Of a stretch of DNA of 64,000 nt, positions 42,358 through 51,506 are shown in pieces. The notes beneath the pieces were generated by a model, which saw only the letters and a program-made list of their open reading frames with translations, made no database searches and was not told the DNA's origin. Source of the stretch: Ruminiclostridium hungatei (lineage in GTDB: Bacteria > Bacillota > Clostridia > Acetivibrionales > DSM-1351); assembly GCF_002051585.1 (NCBI RefSeq), contig NZ_MZGX01000003.1:62001-126000 (forward strand). The letters are read 5' to 3'. Position 1 is the stretch's first letter. Each line of letters opens with the position of its first letter. The translations under genes were made by a program, and so were the position numbers.

Positions 42358-43890
42358 TCATTTCCAGCCCTTGATTGTCAGATTTTCCTGCCGCCCTCCA
42401 AGTCTGTGCTTCAGGGCATTGAGCCTGAAATACATCTCACGGGGCACTTGATCTTCAAAGAGGAATGGACTTGTTTTCATAAAACCGGGATCCATGAAGT
42501 CCCACCAGGTCAAGGCCTTGATTTCTGAACGTGAGGCCGCAATTGTGTAGAACTGTTCCAGCCAGTCGGACTGAACATGCTCATTCCAGGCAGAATGCCA
42601 GCCCCCCTTTGTCAAACCGATCTGAGACTGCGGATCAACTGTGCTTATGTCATCCGTCTGACCTCTTGTATTCCCTCCCGGTACACCCATTTCAGTAATG
42701 TGTACAGGCTTTCCGAAGCTTGCATATACATTGAGCAGGCGGTAAACCGCCACCATATCTCTGGCCGGAAAATAAAGCTGTATGCCTACCACATCAAAAT
42801 CTATACCTTTTTCTATTGCACTCCTGAAGAACTTCATAGGAGATACGGGCCGCTCAAAAACTGGCCCGTAACATACAAATTTCCCAGCTACATACTCTGC
42901 AAACGGAAGGCACACATTTATGATGGAAGTTGCCTCGGGATCCGCCTCTCTTACTGTCTCACAGCATATTTTGGTGAGCTCCATCAACTGTTCCTGTGTG
43001 AAGTTGAAGCAATTTGCCCAGTCATGAGGCTCGTTCATTGAGTCCCACACCTTGATGCGTCCCTTGTACCGTCCCACCGTTTTTTTTACAGTGTCCCTTG
43101 CAAAAGCCGAAAGCTCCTCATAGCTTTTTGTGAACATCCATGCAGGATTTGTTTCCTTATGTCCGAACCATAGGGGATGACCTTTTGAAGTTATTCCGTT
43201 TGCCTCGCACCAATCCACCAGTTCATCCCTTCTGGAGAAGTCCAGCCGCCCCTCTTCAGGAGCCAACTGGTAGGAGTAAAACGGTATGGTTGCAAAATTG
43301 AACAGGCTCTTGAAATACTCAGCATGCCTGTTCTCACCTGCATGCTTGAACAGGTTGCAGCCCAGCAGCAGCTCAGGTCTTGGCTTCGCTGCAAGCTTCA
43401 CCAGTGCACTTTCGTAGCACAATGCCTCTGCAGCCAGCACGGCATGGGAAAGTGCTTTCAAACGGCAGTAGCCTGCATCCACCTTTTTCTTTGAAAGAGA
43501 ATAGTACTCCCTGGCGGCATCAAAATGCCCTTTTGCATATGGGCTTGGAATAATGCCTTCTGCAAAGTTTTCAGCTTCCCAAATGTAGGTTTCTACAGCT
43601 TCAGCTACAAAATCAAATACTTGACTGCCTGCAAAACCGGACGCCGCATATCCCTCTCCGCGGTTATGGGCCATCACCCATATATTACCGTATAGAGGAA
43701 GGTTTACGCGCCCGTGAAGCATGAACGGGGAAGCCTCCACATTGAGCTCCACGGTGCCGTCGGACATTATGGTGCTTTTACGTATATCAGGTTCAAAATA
43801 CATATCGCTTGCATAAAGCGTATTCAATATGTATTCAGGCATTGAACCACCCTCTGAATCTGTCATTTTTACTTTTACAAGCTTGCCCAT
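42358..43890 (-). CDS. Intracellular GH10 xylanase-like enzyme
   Basis: A 510-residue protein. The C-terminal 350 residues are a GH10 TIM barrel: GCNLFKHAGE, the strand with GHPLWF, acid/base Glu in WDSMNEP and nucleophile Glu in VHITEMGVP. The N-terminal about 160 residues are a beta-rich plus helical module of unclear family. There is no signal peptide, so it is cytoplasmic and acts on imported oligosaccharides, like the intracellular XynA2 of Paenibacillus aldouronate operons, cleaving beta-1,4-xylosyl bonds. It lies between the GH4 and six-hairpin genes, each 60 bases away. AGGTGAT precedes the ATG. Confidence 0.85.
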   Translation of the reverse strand: MGKLVKVKMTDSEGGSMPEYILNTLYASDMYFEPDIRKSTIMSDGTVELNVEASPFMLHGRVNLPLYGNIWVMAHNRGEGYAASGFAGSQVFDFVAEAVETYIWEAENFAEGIIPSPYAKGHFDAAREYYSLSKKKVDAGYCRLKALSHAVLAAEALCYESALVKLAAKPRPELLLGCNLFKHAGENRHAEYFKSLFNFATIPFYSYQLAPEEGRLDFSRRDELVDWCEANGITSKGHPLWFGHKETNPAWMFTKSYEELSAFARDTVKKTVGRYKGRIKVWDSMNEPHDWANCFNFTQEQLMELTKICCETVREADPEATSIINVCLPFAEYVAGKFVCYGPVFERPVSPMKFFRSAIEKGIDFDVVGIQLYFPARDMVAVYRLLNVYASFGKPVHITEMGVPGGNTRGQTDDISTVDPQSQIGLTKGGWHSAWNEHVQSDWLEQFYTIAASRSEIKALTWWDFMDPGFMKTSPFLFEDQVPREMYFRLNALKHRLGGRQENLTIKGWK

Positions 43891-43952
43891 ATATTTATAT
43901 CACCTATCCTTTTATAAATTATAGTGTAATCAGTAAAGCTCATTGGAAGAGC

Positions 43953-46037
43953 CTATATATACTTCAACAAGCCTTCTGCCTCCACGCACCAGCTACCGTC
44001 CTGCGGAAACCCGGGCAGGCTTTTCCCTCCGTCCTGTTCCCATCCGGCCGCCATCATGGCGACAGCCAACAGCAAACTGCCGTTTCCGGGGAGATAGAGC
44101 GGAAGGTCTTCCCTGTCCGCCTGGGAATTATGCCCATTTAAAGCATAGGTATTTTTAGGTTTATCTGCCAAAAGCAAATCCACGGCAAGGGAGGTCAGAC
44201 CCAGTCTGGCACAGCACATTGACATCATGGCAAAATCCCATCCCCACATTGAGTCAAAATCCCAGCATTGGAGCACCCTTTCCACGGTATTTTTCATTAT
44301 ATCCCTGTCCACCGACTCCCCGGGAAGTACACCTAAAGCTGCAAGCATTGAAGGGTGGTCATGATTATACGGAGCCTTGGAAAAAGTCTCGGGGCAGTTT
44401 TCATGAGCCAGATAGACACCGTCCTTAACCGGCAGTTGAGACAGCTTCTCTGCTGCTTCAAGGTAACGTGGATCTGGTGTTTCACCTAGCCGCTGCTGCC
44501 ATTGTGCAGCAGTTTTCAAGCCCCAGCGGAAATACTCCAGTTCATAGGCGGGATTCATTACAGCTTCCGGAGCATGAGTTTCCTGGGCCGGTATGAGCGG
44601 CGGACCCATTACATACCTGTCATTTTCCTTGTCGTAGTGCAGGAAGGAAACCATAAAATCAGCACTTTCAATTACCAGGCTGACATATCTCTTTAACGTC
44701 TCGGTATTGGGATGGGCTCTGTAGCAAAGTTCCGAGAGCATTATGGGATGAGGCTGCTGCCAGACCAGCAAGACACCGATGCTGGATGGTGCATTCAGCC
44801 CGCTGGGGTCACTCATCTTTGTCCATCTGGCGCCTGCATAACCCTGTTTCTCAGCATCTTTTCTTGCCTGAGGCAAAATATTCAGATACCATTTCAAGCT
44901 TCTTTCCAGAAGCTCCGGCCTTCCCCACAGAACAAACTGGGCTGCATGCCAATAATGCATTTCCAGATGGAATTTCCCGTACCAACTGTTGCAGGTCAGG
45001 CCTGTCTCAGCCGGGGGAAGAGTTCCGCTGCACTGGATTGCCGTAAGGTATTGGGAGAGAACTATTCTTCGTTCCAGCTCGGCAGCCCTGCTGTCTGTGG
45101 AATTTATAAGCTGAACGGCGGCTCCGTTGTTCCAGAACTTCTCCCAGTGGGCAGCCGAACGGATTTTTGCGGTATAGAAGTCATTAGGAATATTTACGGG
45201 CATTTGCGGCGAAAACCCCGCCGAGAAATAAAGCTCCTCACTCCCGTCTGCAGCCGCCAGGGTGAATTGGTGACAGCCGGTCTGCTTAAGTATTGCATTT
45301 GGGCTGAACACCATATCAACATAATATATGTCGGAATCCAGTTCCCTCTTGATTATCACTCTATTGGGGTAATACAGAATAATTTCACTCTTATGTGCCT
45401 TTTCACGCCCCCAATCCGATGCTTTTTTTTCGGGGCTTCCATATGGAAAATCAAAATTAATTTCAAGCTTTCCTGAAGATACGAGCCTGGACCTTATATG
45501 GGCGCTTACCGAGTCCTGCTTCGGATCAGTACAGGTCTCCACCTGAACTGCTTCGTCAAATACGGCAAATTCCGATATCAGCATCCCCTGCCACAAATCC
45601 AGTATTTGTTTCACATTCTTTATGTCGGACAGGACTGCGGCCCTGTTATTTTCCACTAAATTCATTCTGATACTGCATAAATTCAAACGGTGAGGATTTT
45701 CTCTAAGATTTTTAAACAACTGCTCCTGGCCTTTGTCATCGGCTGCATAGCCCACCATTCTGCCATGGGTTTCATACTGTTTAAGCTTTAAGTCCTGGTA
45801 ATTTCTGTCTACCGGGAACGAGTGCCACCCCCATTGAGACATTGTACACAGGGGAAAGTATTCATATTCCTTGTGAAAAGTCTGAAGCCCTGTTATATCT
45901 GCTGTAAAGGCAAATTCACCATTTCCTATGGTAAACGGAGCTTTTTTGTCCGGTGCTTTCAGTACCGGATTGTTGCGAGTAATTAATGCATACCGGTCAA
46001 TTACGCTGGAATTTTCTTTTAAATCGGCTTTTTGCAT
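43953..46037 (-). CDS. Six-hairpin glycosidase-like protein of unclear family
   Basis: A 694-residue protein with an N-terminal beta-sandwich (about 1-310) and a C-terminal (alpha/alpha)6 barrel (about 330-690), for example NSWYGKFHLEMHYWHAAQF and SADFMVSFLHYD. This layout occurs in GH65, GH95, GH15 and several unclassified families. I cannot place it further. No signal peptide, so cytoplasmic. It lies between the binding protein (131-base gap with a hairpin) and GH10. Context suggests hydrolysis of a side-chain or uronic-acid linkage in xylan fragments. AAAGGGGA precedes the ATG. Confidence 0.6.
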   Translation of the reverse strand: MQKADLKENSSVIDRYALITRNNPVLKAPDKKAPFTIGNGEFAFTADITGLQTFHKEYEYFPLCTMSQWGWHSFPVDRNYQDLKLKQYETHGRMVGYAADDKGQEQLFKNLRENPHRLNLCSIRMNLVENNRAAVLSDIKNVKQILDLWQGMLISEFAVFDEAVQVETCTDPKQDSVSAHIRSRLVSSGKLEINFDFPYGSPEKKASDWGREKAHKSEIILYYPNRVIIKRELDSDIYYVDMVFSPNAILKQTGCHQFTLAAADGSEELYFSAGFSPQMPVNIPNDFYTAKIRSAAHWEKFWNNGAAVQLINSTDSRAAELERRIVLSQYLTAIQCSGTLPPAETGLTCNSWYGKFHLEMHYWHAAQFVLWGRPELLERSLKWYLNILPQARKDAEKQGYAGARWTKMSDPSGLNAPSSIGVLLVWQQPHPIMLSELCYRAHPNTETLKRYVSLVIESADFMVSFLHYDKENDRYVMGPPLIPAQETHAPEAVMNPAYELEYFRWGLKTAAQWQQRLGETPDPRYLEAAEKLSQLPVKDGVYLAHENCPETFSKAPYNHDHPSMLAALGVLPGESVDRDIMKNTVERVLQCWDFDSMWGWDFAMMSMCCARLGLTSLAVDLLLADKPKNTYALNGHNSQADREDLPLYLPGNGSLLLAVAMMAAGWEQDGGKSLPGFPQDGSWCVEAEGLLKYI

Positions 46038-46111
46038 AACGTCCCCTTTACCAAAGTCAATTACTGTATCGTATTTCAGCCCATAGTAATTGACTTTTTT
46101 AATAAAACGGA

Positions 46112-46130
46112 TGCGGCTGAATCAGCCGCA
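46112..46130 (-). terminator. Hairpin (partial terminator) after the binding-protein gene
   Basis: TGCGGCTG-AAT-CAGCCGCA, an 8-bp GC-rich stem, then TTTTATT on the minus strand. It lies 40 bases after the stop of the solute-binding protein, so it likely stops most transcription and stabilises the binding-protein message, letting a fraction continue into the glycosidase genes. Confidence 0.6.
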
Positions 46131-46167
46131 CCCCTCAACTACATTTATTGATTATAAGTACTTCAAA

Positions 46168-47871
46168 TTATTTAGCTTGTGCATACCATTCATTAACTTC
46201 TTTTGTAATCTGGTCTCCACCGAGCTTCTTCCAGTCTGTAACAAATTTGTCGAAAGAGTCGATTGAATCTCCCATAATGATCTTTGTGAATACTTCATCT
46301 TCCATAGCATCGAGGGTCGCCTGCTTTTCAACCATGGTAGGAGTTGATGAACCATAGAAGAGGTTTGTCAACAGATTCTGACTGTCAACATACTTACCGA
46401 TTATGTCCGCACTGGACGGTGTACCGAATATTCTTTCATCACCCCAGAAATTTCTGTCTCCGGCCTTGGATTTCTGGATTTTATCATAGTAACCGAATTC
46501 TTCAGCATTCAGTATTGAAGTATCATTTGTTTCCATAGCTTTTATTACATTGTTGTGAGCATTGAGGTTCTTAAGCGCAGGCTCATAAACTACCAGTGAA
46601 TACTGCCATGTGGCTATACCGCTCTTAGTAACGCCGAATTTTTCGTTTTTAGCCTTGGCCTCGTCTGAAGCATCACGGTTATATCCGCTTGAACCATTTT
46701 CAACAAGCTTCATAAGAGCTTCAGGATTTTTGCAGTTCTTGTTAACTGCATAGTATTTTGTAACAGGCATTGATGTAACAGGAGCTGCAGGAGTACCATC
46801 AATTGACGGCAACTCTATCGCCTGCCAATCAGCATTAGGCTCGTTGATTGCACAGTCTTTCAGGAATGCACCCGGTGATGACAATCCACCGTAAGTGATA
46901 CCCACTTTACCGGAGGAAACTGTTTCCATAACCTTTGCTTTATCTTTAACGCCGAATTCCTTATCGATTTGTCCGCTCTTATACATGGTCTGCAACTGCA
47001 ATAATGCATCTTTTATCTGTGGCTGTATTGAACCGTAAACAGCGCTTCCGGAAGCATCCTTCACCCATCTTCTAGGATAAGAATGATAGCCTGCAAATAA
47101 ACCTGCTGCTGAAGCATGCTTGTTGTTGACATCCAGGAAGTTTTTAACCAATGCAAGTCCAAAAGTATCGTTTTTGCCGTTTTTATCAGGATCATTCTTT
47201 ACAAATGCTTCGGACACCTTATACAAATCCTGTAATGTCTTTGGCATTTCAAGTCCGAGATTCTTCAGCCAGTCTGCTCTGATATAAAGTATCTGAAGAT
47301 TGTCAACTGAAGATGCTGTATGTGGTATTGCCATAAGTTTTCCGCCTATTTTTGCAGAATCAAAGCTTGCTTTGTCCTGCTCCAATATGCTCTTTGTGAA
47401 ATCAGAAGTATTGTTCTTATATAAGTCTGTCAAATCATAGAGCATGTCATTTTCAGCAAGCTCAATAAGCTGCTTGTTTCTGAGCCACATGATATCCGGC
47501 AGATCTCCGGAAGCAACAGAAATATTCAATTTCTGGTCGAACTGTTCTTCTGGTACAGTCCATACATACTTAAGGTTTATACCGAAGTCTTCCTTGTAGG
47601 ACGTCATATAAACATTATTTTCAATGCTCTCACCTGGTTCGAATTCTATACCGTTATTCAAAAATCTCCAAGCTGTCAGGTCAATTTCAGGGGTATACTT
47701 AGCTAAAAGATCGGTTGGTTTTTGGTCAGCCGGGGTTGTTGATGAAGCAGTGGAAGAACCTGACGCTGTAGCTTCACTTGACTTACTGTCACTGCCGCAT
47801 GCAGCCATCGAAACTGTGATCATTGCCGCTAATGCTAGAGCTGCTAGTCGGGTTAAAGAAAATTTTTTCAT
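46168..47871 (-). CDS. Oligosaccharide ABC transporter solute-binding lipoprotein (LplA-like)
   Basis: A 567-residue extracellular binding protein with a lipoprotein signal: basic MKKFSLTRL, hydrophobic stretch, and lipobox SMAAC (Cys25), then a Ser/Thr/Gly linker. The mature part is a periplasmic-binding-protein fold (family 1 type). It is the receptor for the importer whose permeases are encoded at 49580 and 50479; the ATPase is not in the locus and is probably a shared MsmX-type. GGAGGG lies 5 bases before the ATG. It has its own YesN-type promoter, and the hairpin after it fits the excess of binding protein typical of such systems. Confidence 0.9.
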   Translation of the reverse strand: MKKFSLTRLAALALAAMITVSMAACGSDSKSSEATASGSSTASSTTPADQKPTDLLAKYTPEIDLTAWRFLNNGIEFEPGESIENNVYMTSYKEDFGINLKYVWTVPEEQFDQKLNISVASGDLPDIMWLRNKQLIELAENDMLYDLTDLYKNNTSDFTKSILEQDKASFDSAKIGGKLMAIPHTASSVDNLQILYIRADWLKNLGLEMPKTLQDLYKVSEAFVKNDPDKNGKNDTFGLALVKNFLDVNNKHASAAGLFAGYHSYPRRWVKDASGSAVYGSIQPQIKDALLQLQTMYKSGQIDKEFGVKDKAKVMETVSSGKVGITYGGLSSPGAFLKDCAINEPNADWQAIELPSIDGTPAAPVTSMPVTKYYAVNKNCKNPEALMKLVENGSSGYNRDASDEAKAKNEKFGVTKSGIATWQYSLVVYEPALKNLNAHNNVIKAMETNDTSILNAEEFGYYDKIQKSKAGDRNFWGDERIFGTPSSADIIGKYVDSQNLLTNLFYGSSTPTMVEKQATLDAMEDEVFTKIIMGDSIDSFDKFVTDWKKLGGDQITKEVNEWYAQAK

Positions 47872-47913
47872 AAGTTCCCTCCGATATTATTTGTTTAATG
47901 AGGCCTCAATTTA

Positions 47914-47976
47914 ATTATATGGCTCTGCAGTTGTTCAAACAATATTCATATTTTTACTTTCAATTCATATCTTTAC
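47914..47976 (-). promoter_or_regulatory. Promoter and tandem-repeat operator of the binding-protein operon
   Basis: On the minus strand a tandem repeat, GTAAAGATATGAA (47964-47976) and GTAAAAATATGAA (47945-47957), period 19 bases, is followed by 2 bases, a weak -35 TTGTTT (47937-47942), 17 bases and TATAAT (47914-47919). The same arrangement is found at 51444-51506. A direct repeat touching a poor -35 is typical for activation by an AraC-type response regulator, here YesN (51503-53170). Confidence 0.75.
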
Positions 47977-48003
47977 TTTGATTTTGTAAACCACACCATA
48001 AAA

Positions 48004-49512
48004 TTATCTGAAAACTAAATATTTAAGATAGTCAAAGTCAGCTCTGCCTCCGGCACCCAGGGTATTATAGCTGAAGAGTCCCATCCTCGCTCCCTTCCAA
48101 AAGCCTTCCTTCAGGATGCAATTTCCGCCCAACTGGTAGAAATCACATCCATTTAAGCTGAAATAGAATTCTGTTTCACCTGATAAATCTATTACTGATT
48201 TAAACCAAACCTCCCCCGGTTTAAGGCAGGGTCCGTGATAGCTGGTGCCTCCCGTCACAACCTGTATGTGGCACCGCTCCCCCTGGTATACAGCTCCTAT
48301 CCAGTTTTCTTCCCTGCCTCCAAGGAAACACAGCCCGGCTCTCTGCCCAGGCTCCATCAATCCGGTGTCCAGCTTAACCGTTACCACCCCAAAGTTTCCC
48401 ATAAGCTTTTGCGTAATTGTATTTCTGGCATTGAAGATATTTTCTGCCTGCATCGCCGTCAAGGACAAATATCCGGGCCTTTGAGCCAATGACCAATTAT
48501 CTGCAGCAGGATTGTGATTCCACTGCCATTGGCAGCCCAGCAGGGGAGAATCGAATTCATCGGATGCCTGCGGCAATGTCACCGGATAGGTTTTCCCCAC
48601 ATCAGGCTTCCTGTATATTCCCACAGGCTCTCCGTCAATTCCCATTACAGGCCAATCCTCTACCCAATTGACAGGCTGAAGATGGCATACCCTGCCCAGT
48701 GCTCCCACACTCTGAAAATGCATGAACCAGGTTTCTCCTGATTCCAGCTCCACCAGTCCGCCTTGATGAGGACCGTTAACATTGGTTTTACCTGTCTGAA
48801 GCACCACTCTTCTCTCGTAGGGTCCATAGATGCTCCTGGACCTTAAAACCGCCTGCCAGCCCTTTTCAACACCTCCCTCGGGGATAACCAGGTAGTAATA
48901 ACCGTTTCTTTTGTATATTTTGGTGCCCTCGGCAATTTTTCCTATATATACGATAGCTCCCTCGTCAAGCAACTGCTTGCCGTCGGCGCTCATTTTGTGG
49001 ATAATTATAGGACCTGCTCCCACTGTACTGTGTCCAAGATATGCATTGCCGTCATCATCCCAGAAAGGGCAGGGGTCTTCCCAGCCCGCCACTCTTCTTA
49101 CCTCGTGGAGCGGTGTCCATGGACCTTCCGGCTGCTCTGCGCTGCTCATGTACAACCCCTCATCCGGAGTGCAGAAGTATACATAAAATCTGCCGGCATG
49201 GTATCTTATGGCCGGTGCCCAGCTCCCCTTTGCATAAGCTTCCATTTCGTCATACCGGCTGTGAATTTTCAGTTCATTATATACCTGCCCCACGATTGTC
49301 CAGTTTACCAAATCCCTGGAGTGGAGCACAGGTATGCCCATAAAGTGAAAATCCGAACAAACCATATAAAAGTCACTGCCTACTCGAATTACATCGGGGT
49401 CGGAATAATCAGCATTGAGCACAGGATTTTTATATAACCCGTCACCGATGTCTCCCCAGACATTGGTGTGGAATTCTTCTGTTTTTTTGAGATATTCCTC
49501 GGATAAAGCCAT
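48004..49512 (-). CDS. GH43 family glycosidase (beta-xylosidase/arabinofuranosidase-like)
   Basis: A 502-residue protein: five-bladed propeller of GH43 (about 20-310) with the base Asp in NADYSDPDVI, the pKa Asp in WEDPCPFWDDDG and the acid Glu in EGTKIYKRNG, and a C-terminal beta-sandwich (330-500). It lacks a signal peptide, so it acts on imported oligosaccharides. In the xylan setting it would trim xylose or arabinose from chains. It lies between the permease gene (66-base gap) and the binding-protein promoter. GGGAGG precedes the ATG. Subfamily (possibly GH43_12) is not certain. Confidence 0.88.
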   Translation of the reverse strand: MALSEEYLKKTEEFHTNVWGDIGDGLYKNPVLNADYSDPDVIRVGSDFYMVCSDFHFMGIPVLHSRDLVNWTIVGQVYNELKIHSRYDEMEAYAKGSWAPAIRYHAGRFYVYFCTPDEGLYMSSAEQPEGPWTPLHEVRRVAGWEDPCPFWDDDGNAYLGHSTVGAGPIIIHKMSADGKQLLDEGAIVYIGKIAEGTKIYKRNGYYYLVIPEGGVEKGWQAVLRSRSIYGPYERRVVLQTGKTNVNGPHQGGLVELESGETWFMHFQSVGALGRVCHLQPVNWVEDWPVMGIDGEPVGIYRKPDVGKTYPVTLPQASDEFDSPLLGCQWQWNHNPAADNWSLAQRPGYLSLTAMQAENIFNARNTITQKLMGNFGVVTVKLDTGLMEPGQRAGLCFLGGREENWIGAVYQGERCHIQVVTGGTSYHGPCLKPGEVWFKSVIDLSGETEFYFSLNGCDFYQLGGNCILKEGFWKGARMGLFSYNTLGAGGRADFDYLKYLVFR

Positions 49513-49579
49513 ATAGTGCCTCCCTGTCTGCCAGACTCACAGCAGATCAAATAGTCATAATAATTTCTATTAAAAAAGT

Positions 49580-50464
49580 TTACCCTTTAACACTGCCCAT
49601 TACAAGTCCCTTCATGAAGTATTTCTGAAGGAAAGGATATACGGCCAGCACCGGGACGGCAGCCAGGAATACCTGTGCCGCGTTAAAGGTCCTGTTGGAT
49701 ACATTTCTCATTGTCGCAAGCTCATCGCTGGCACTCATCATGGTGTCAGAATTTATTATTATCGAACGCAGGTAACTCTGCAGCGGCCATTTGCTTGTTG
49801 AATTCATATATATGAGTCCATCAAACCATCCGTTCCAGTGGCCTACCAGTACAAACAGCGACAAGGTGGCTATGGATGGCAGTGAAAGCGGCAGTACAAT
49901 TTTAAAAAGTGTCCTCCAGTAATCACAGCCGTCTATATATGCCGCTTCCTCTATTTCCTTCGGAAGCCCTCTGAAGAAGTTCATTAAAAGAATGACATTG
50001 AATACAGGCACAGCGTTAGGTATTATCAGTGCCCAGATGGAGTCAATCAGTCCTGTATACCTTACAACCATATAGGTTGGAATCAATCCGCCTCCGAAAA
50101 GCATTGTGACAATGAAGAACCATGCATATATATTACGCGCGGAAAACTCTGATTTTTCCTTTGCCAGCGGGTATGCTATAAATACTGTCAAAACCATATT
50201 TATAATATAACCCAGGCCTATCCTTTTAATTGATACCAGGAATGCTGTCAAGAACTCCTGCTTCTTTAGAGCATACACATATGAATCCAGGGTAAACTCT
50301 ACAGGCCAAAGATTTACATAACCTGCAGCGGCTGCAGATTTTGAACTGAAAGAGACTGCCAGAACATTTATCAGCGGCAAAAGACATGCAAAAGCCGCCA
50401 GACTAAGAAATAAATAATTTAATATAGTAAATGTTCTAGAGCCTATTGTTGAATAATTTTTCAT
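49580..50464 (-). CDS. Carbohydrate ABC transporter permease (LplC/YtcP-like)
   Basis: A 294-residue inner-membrane permease with six predicted membrane segments and the EAA loop AAYIDGCDYWRTLFKIVLPLS that contacts the ATPase. It forms a heterodimer with the product of the gene 14 bases upstream. In Bacillus and Paenibacillus, LplC/YtcP-type permeases serve oligosaccharides. GGAGG lies 8 bases before the ATG. Confidence 0.92.
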   Translation of the reverse strand: MKNYSTIGSRTFTILNYLFLSLAAFACLLPLINVLAVSFSSKSAAAAGYVNLWPVEFTLDSYVYALKKQEFLTAFLVSIKRIGLGYIINMVLTVFIAYPLAKEKSEFSARNIYAWFFIVTMLFGGGLIPTYMVVRYTGLIDSIWALIIPNAVPVFNVILLMNFFRGLPKEIEEAAYIDGCDYWRTLFKIVLPLSLPSIATLSLFVLVGHWNGWFDGLIYMNSTSKWPLQSYLRSIIINSDTMMSASDELATMRNVSNRTFNAAQVFLAAVPVLAVYPFLQKYFMKGLVMGSVKG

Positions 50465-50478
50465 TTATACCATCCTCC

Positions 50479-51378
50479 CTAGAATATTCTATATCCGGCA
50501 TACTTATTCGCCAGCTTGTTGGAAACTAATATCAGTACCAGAGAAATTACCGACTTAAAGAGTCCTACTGCGGTTGCCACGCTGTATTGCGCCTCAACAA
50601 GACCTATCCTGTATACGAGAGTATCCAGAATATCTCCTGTACTGTAAACCTGTGGACTATAAAGATTAATTACCTGATCAAAGCCTGCATTCAATATATT
50701 TCCAAGGGACAAAACCGTCATAAGCGTCACTATGGGAAGTATTCCCGGAAGGGTAACATGCAGTGTCTGTTTCCAGCGCCCCGCGCCATCCACGTAGGCA
50801 GCCTCATACAGAGCCATGTCAATACTGGTGAGCGCCGCAAGATACACGATGGTATCATAGCCGAAGTTTTTCCATACGTTTGTTATTACCATTGTAAAAG
50901 GAAACCACTTGGAATCCCCGAGGAAAAATATGGGATCAATGCCGACCAAGCCAAGCATCTTATTTATAATACCGCTGGAGGGTGAAAGAACGTCAACAAG
51001 TATTCCTCCCAGTATGACCCATGAAAGAAAGTGCGGAAAGTATATAATGGTCTGTAAAGTTCTCTTGTATTTTTCCCTGCGCATTTCATTAAGCAGCAGC
51101 GCAAACACTACCGGAACTACAAGACCTACAATTATTTTCATAATTGATATAAATACTGTATTGTATATTACAGTTTTAATGTTAGGCAAATTGAGCATAT
51201 ATTCAAAATTATCGAAGCCCACCCATTTAGATTTAAAAAACCCCTTGGCTGGAACAAACTTTTGAAATGCCATAACTATTCCAAACATGGGAATATAATG
51301 GTAGATAAGTGTTAAGATGACCCCTGGTATAACCATGATATGCAGAGGTAGTTGCCTCAGCTTTTTTCCGCTGATCAT
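50479..51378 (-). CDS. Sugar ABC transporter permease (LplB-like)
   Basis: A 299-residue permease, six membrane segments, EAA loop AAYVDGAGRWKQTLHVTLPGI. It pairs with the LplC-like permease next to it. GGAGGAGG precedes the ATG. It is the first gene after the promoter and operator at 51444-51506 and thus the leader of the permease-permease-GH43 unit. Confidence 0.92.
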   Translation of the reverse strand: MISGKKLRQLPLHIMVIPGVILTLIYHYIPMFGIVMAFQKFVPAKGFFKSKWVGFDNFEYMLNLPNIKTVIYNTVFISIMKIIVGLVVPVVFALLLNEMRREKYKRTLQTIIYFPHFLSWVILGGILVDVLSPSSGIINKMLGLVGIDPIFFLGDSKWFPFTMVITNVWKNFGYDTIVYLAALTSIDMALYEAAYVDGAGRWKQTLHVTLPGILPIVTLMTVLSLGNILNAGFDQVINLYSPQVYSTGDILDTLVYRIGLVEAQYSVATAVGLFKSVISLVLILVSNKLANKYAGYRIF

Positions 51379-51443
51379 AATTGCCTCCTCCTTTAATTTA
51401 GCACAGTAGTGAGATTAAAATTAAGTATAGTACTTACAATTAA

Positions 51444-51506
51444 ATTATAAGGGTGGCAACATAACTGAACAATATTCATATCTTTACATTCAAATCATCT
51501 CTTTAC
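51444..51506 (-). promoter_or_regulatory. Promoter and tandem-repeat operator of the permease operon
   Basis: Minus strand: GTAAAGAGATGAT (51494-51506) and GTAAAGATATGAA (51475-51487), 19-base period, then 2 bases, -35 TTGTTC (51467-51472), 17 bases, TATAAT (51444-51449). The upstream repeat overlaps the last codons of yesN. Spacings equal those of the site at 47914-47976, base for base, which supports a shared regulator. Confidence 0.75.

Noticed and set aside
44712-45476. 254-codon plus-strand open frame
   Set aside because: Antisense to the six-hairpin glycosidase, whose reading frame has the family pattern and ribosome site.
47945-51506. Short repeats as a possible CRISPR or mobile-element remnant
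   Set aside because: Only four 13-bp units at two promoters with fixed spacing to -35/-10; this is an operator, not an array.
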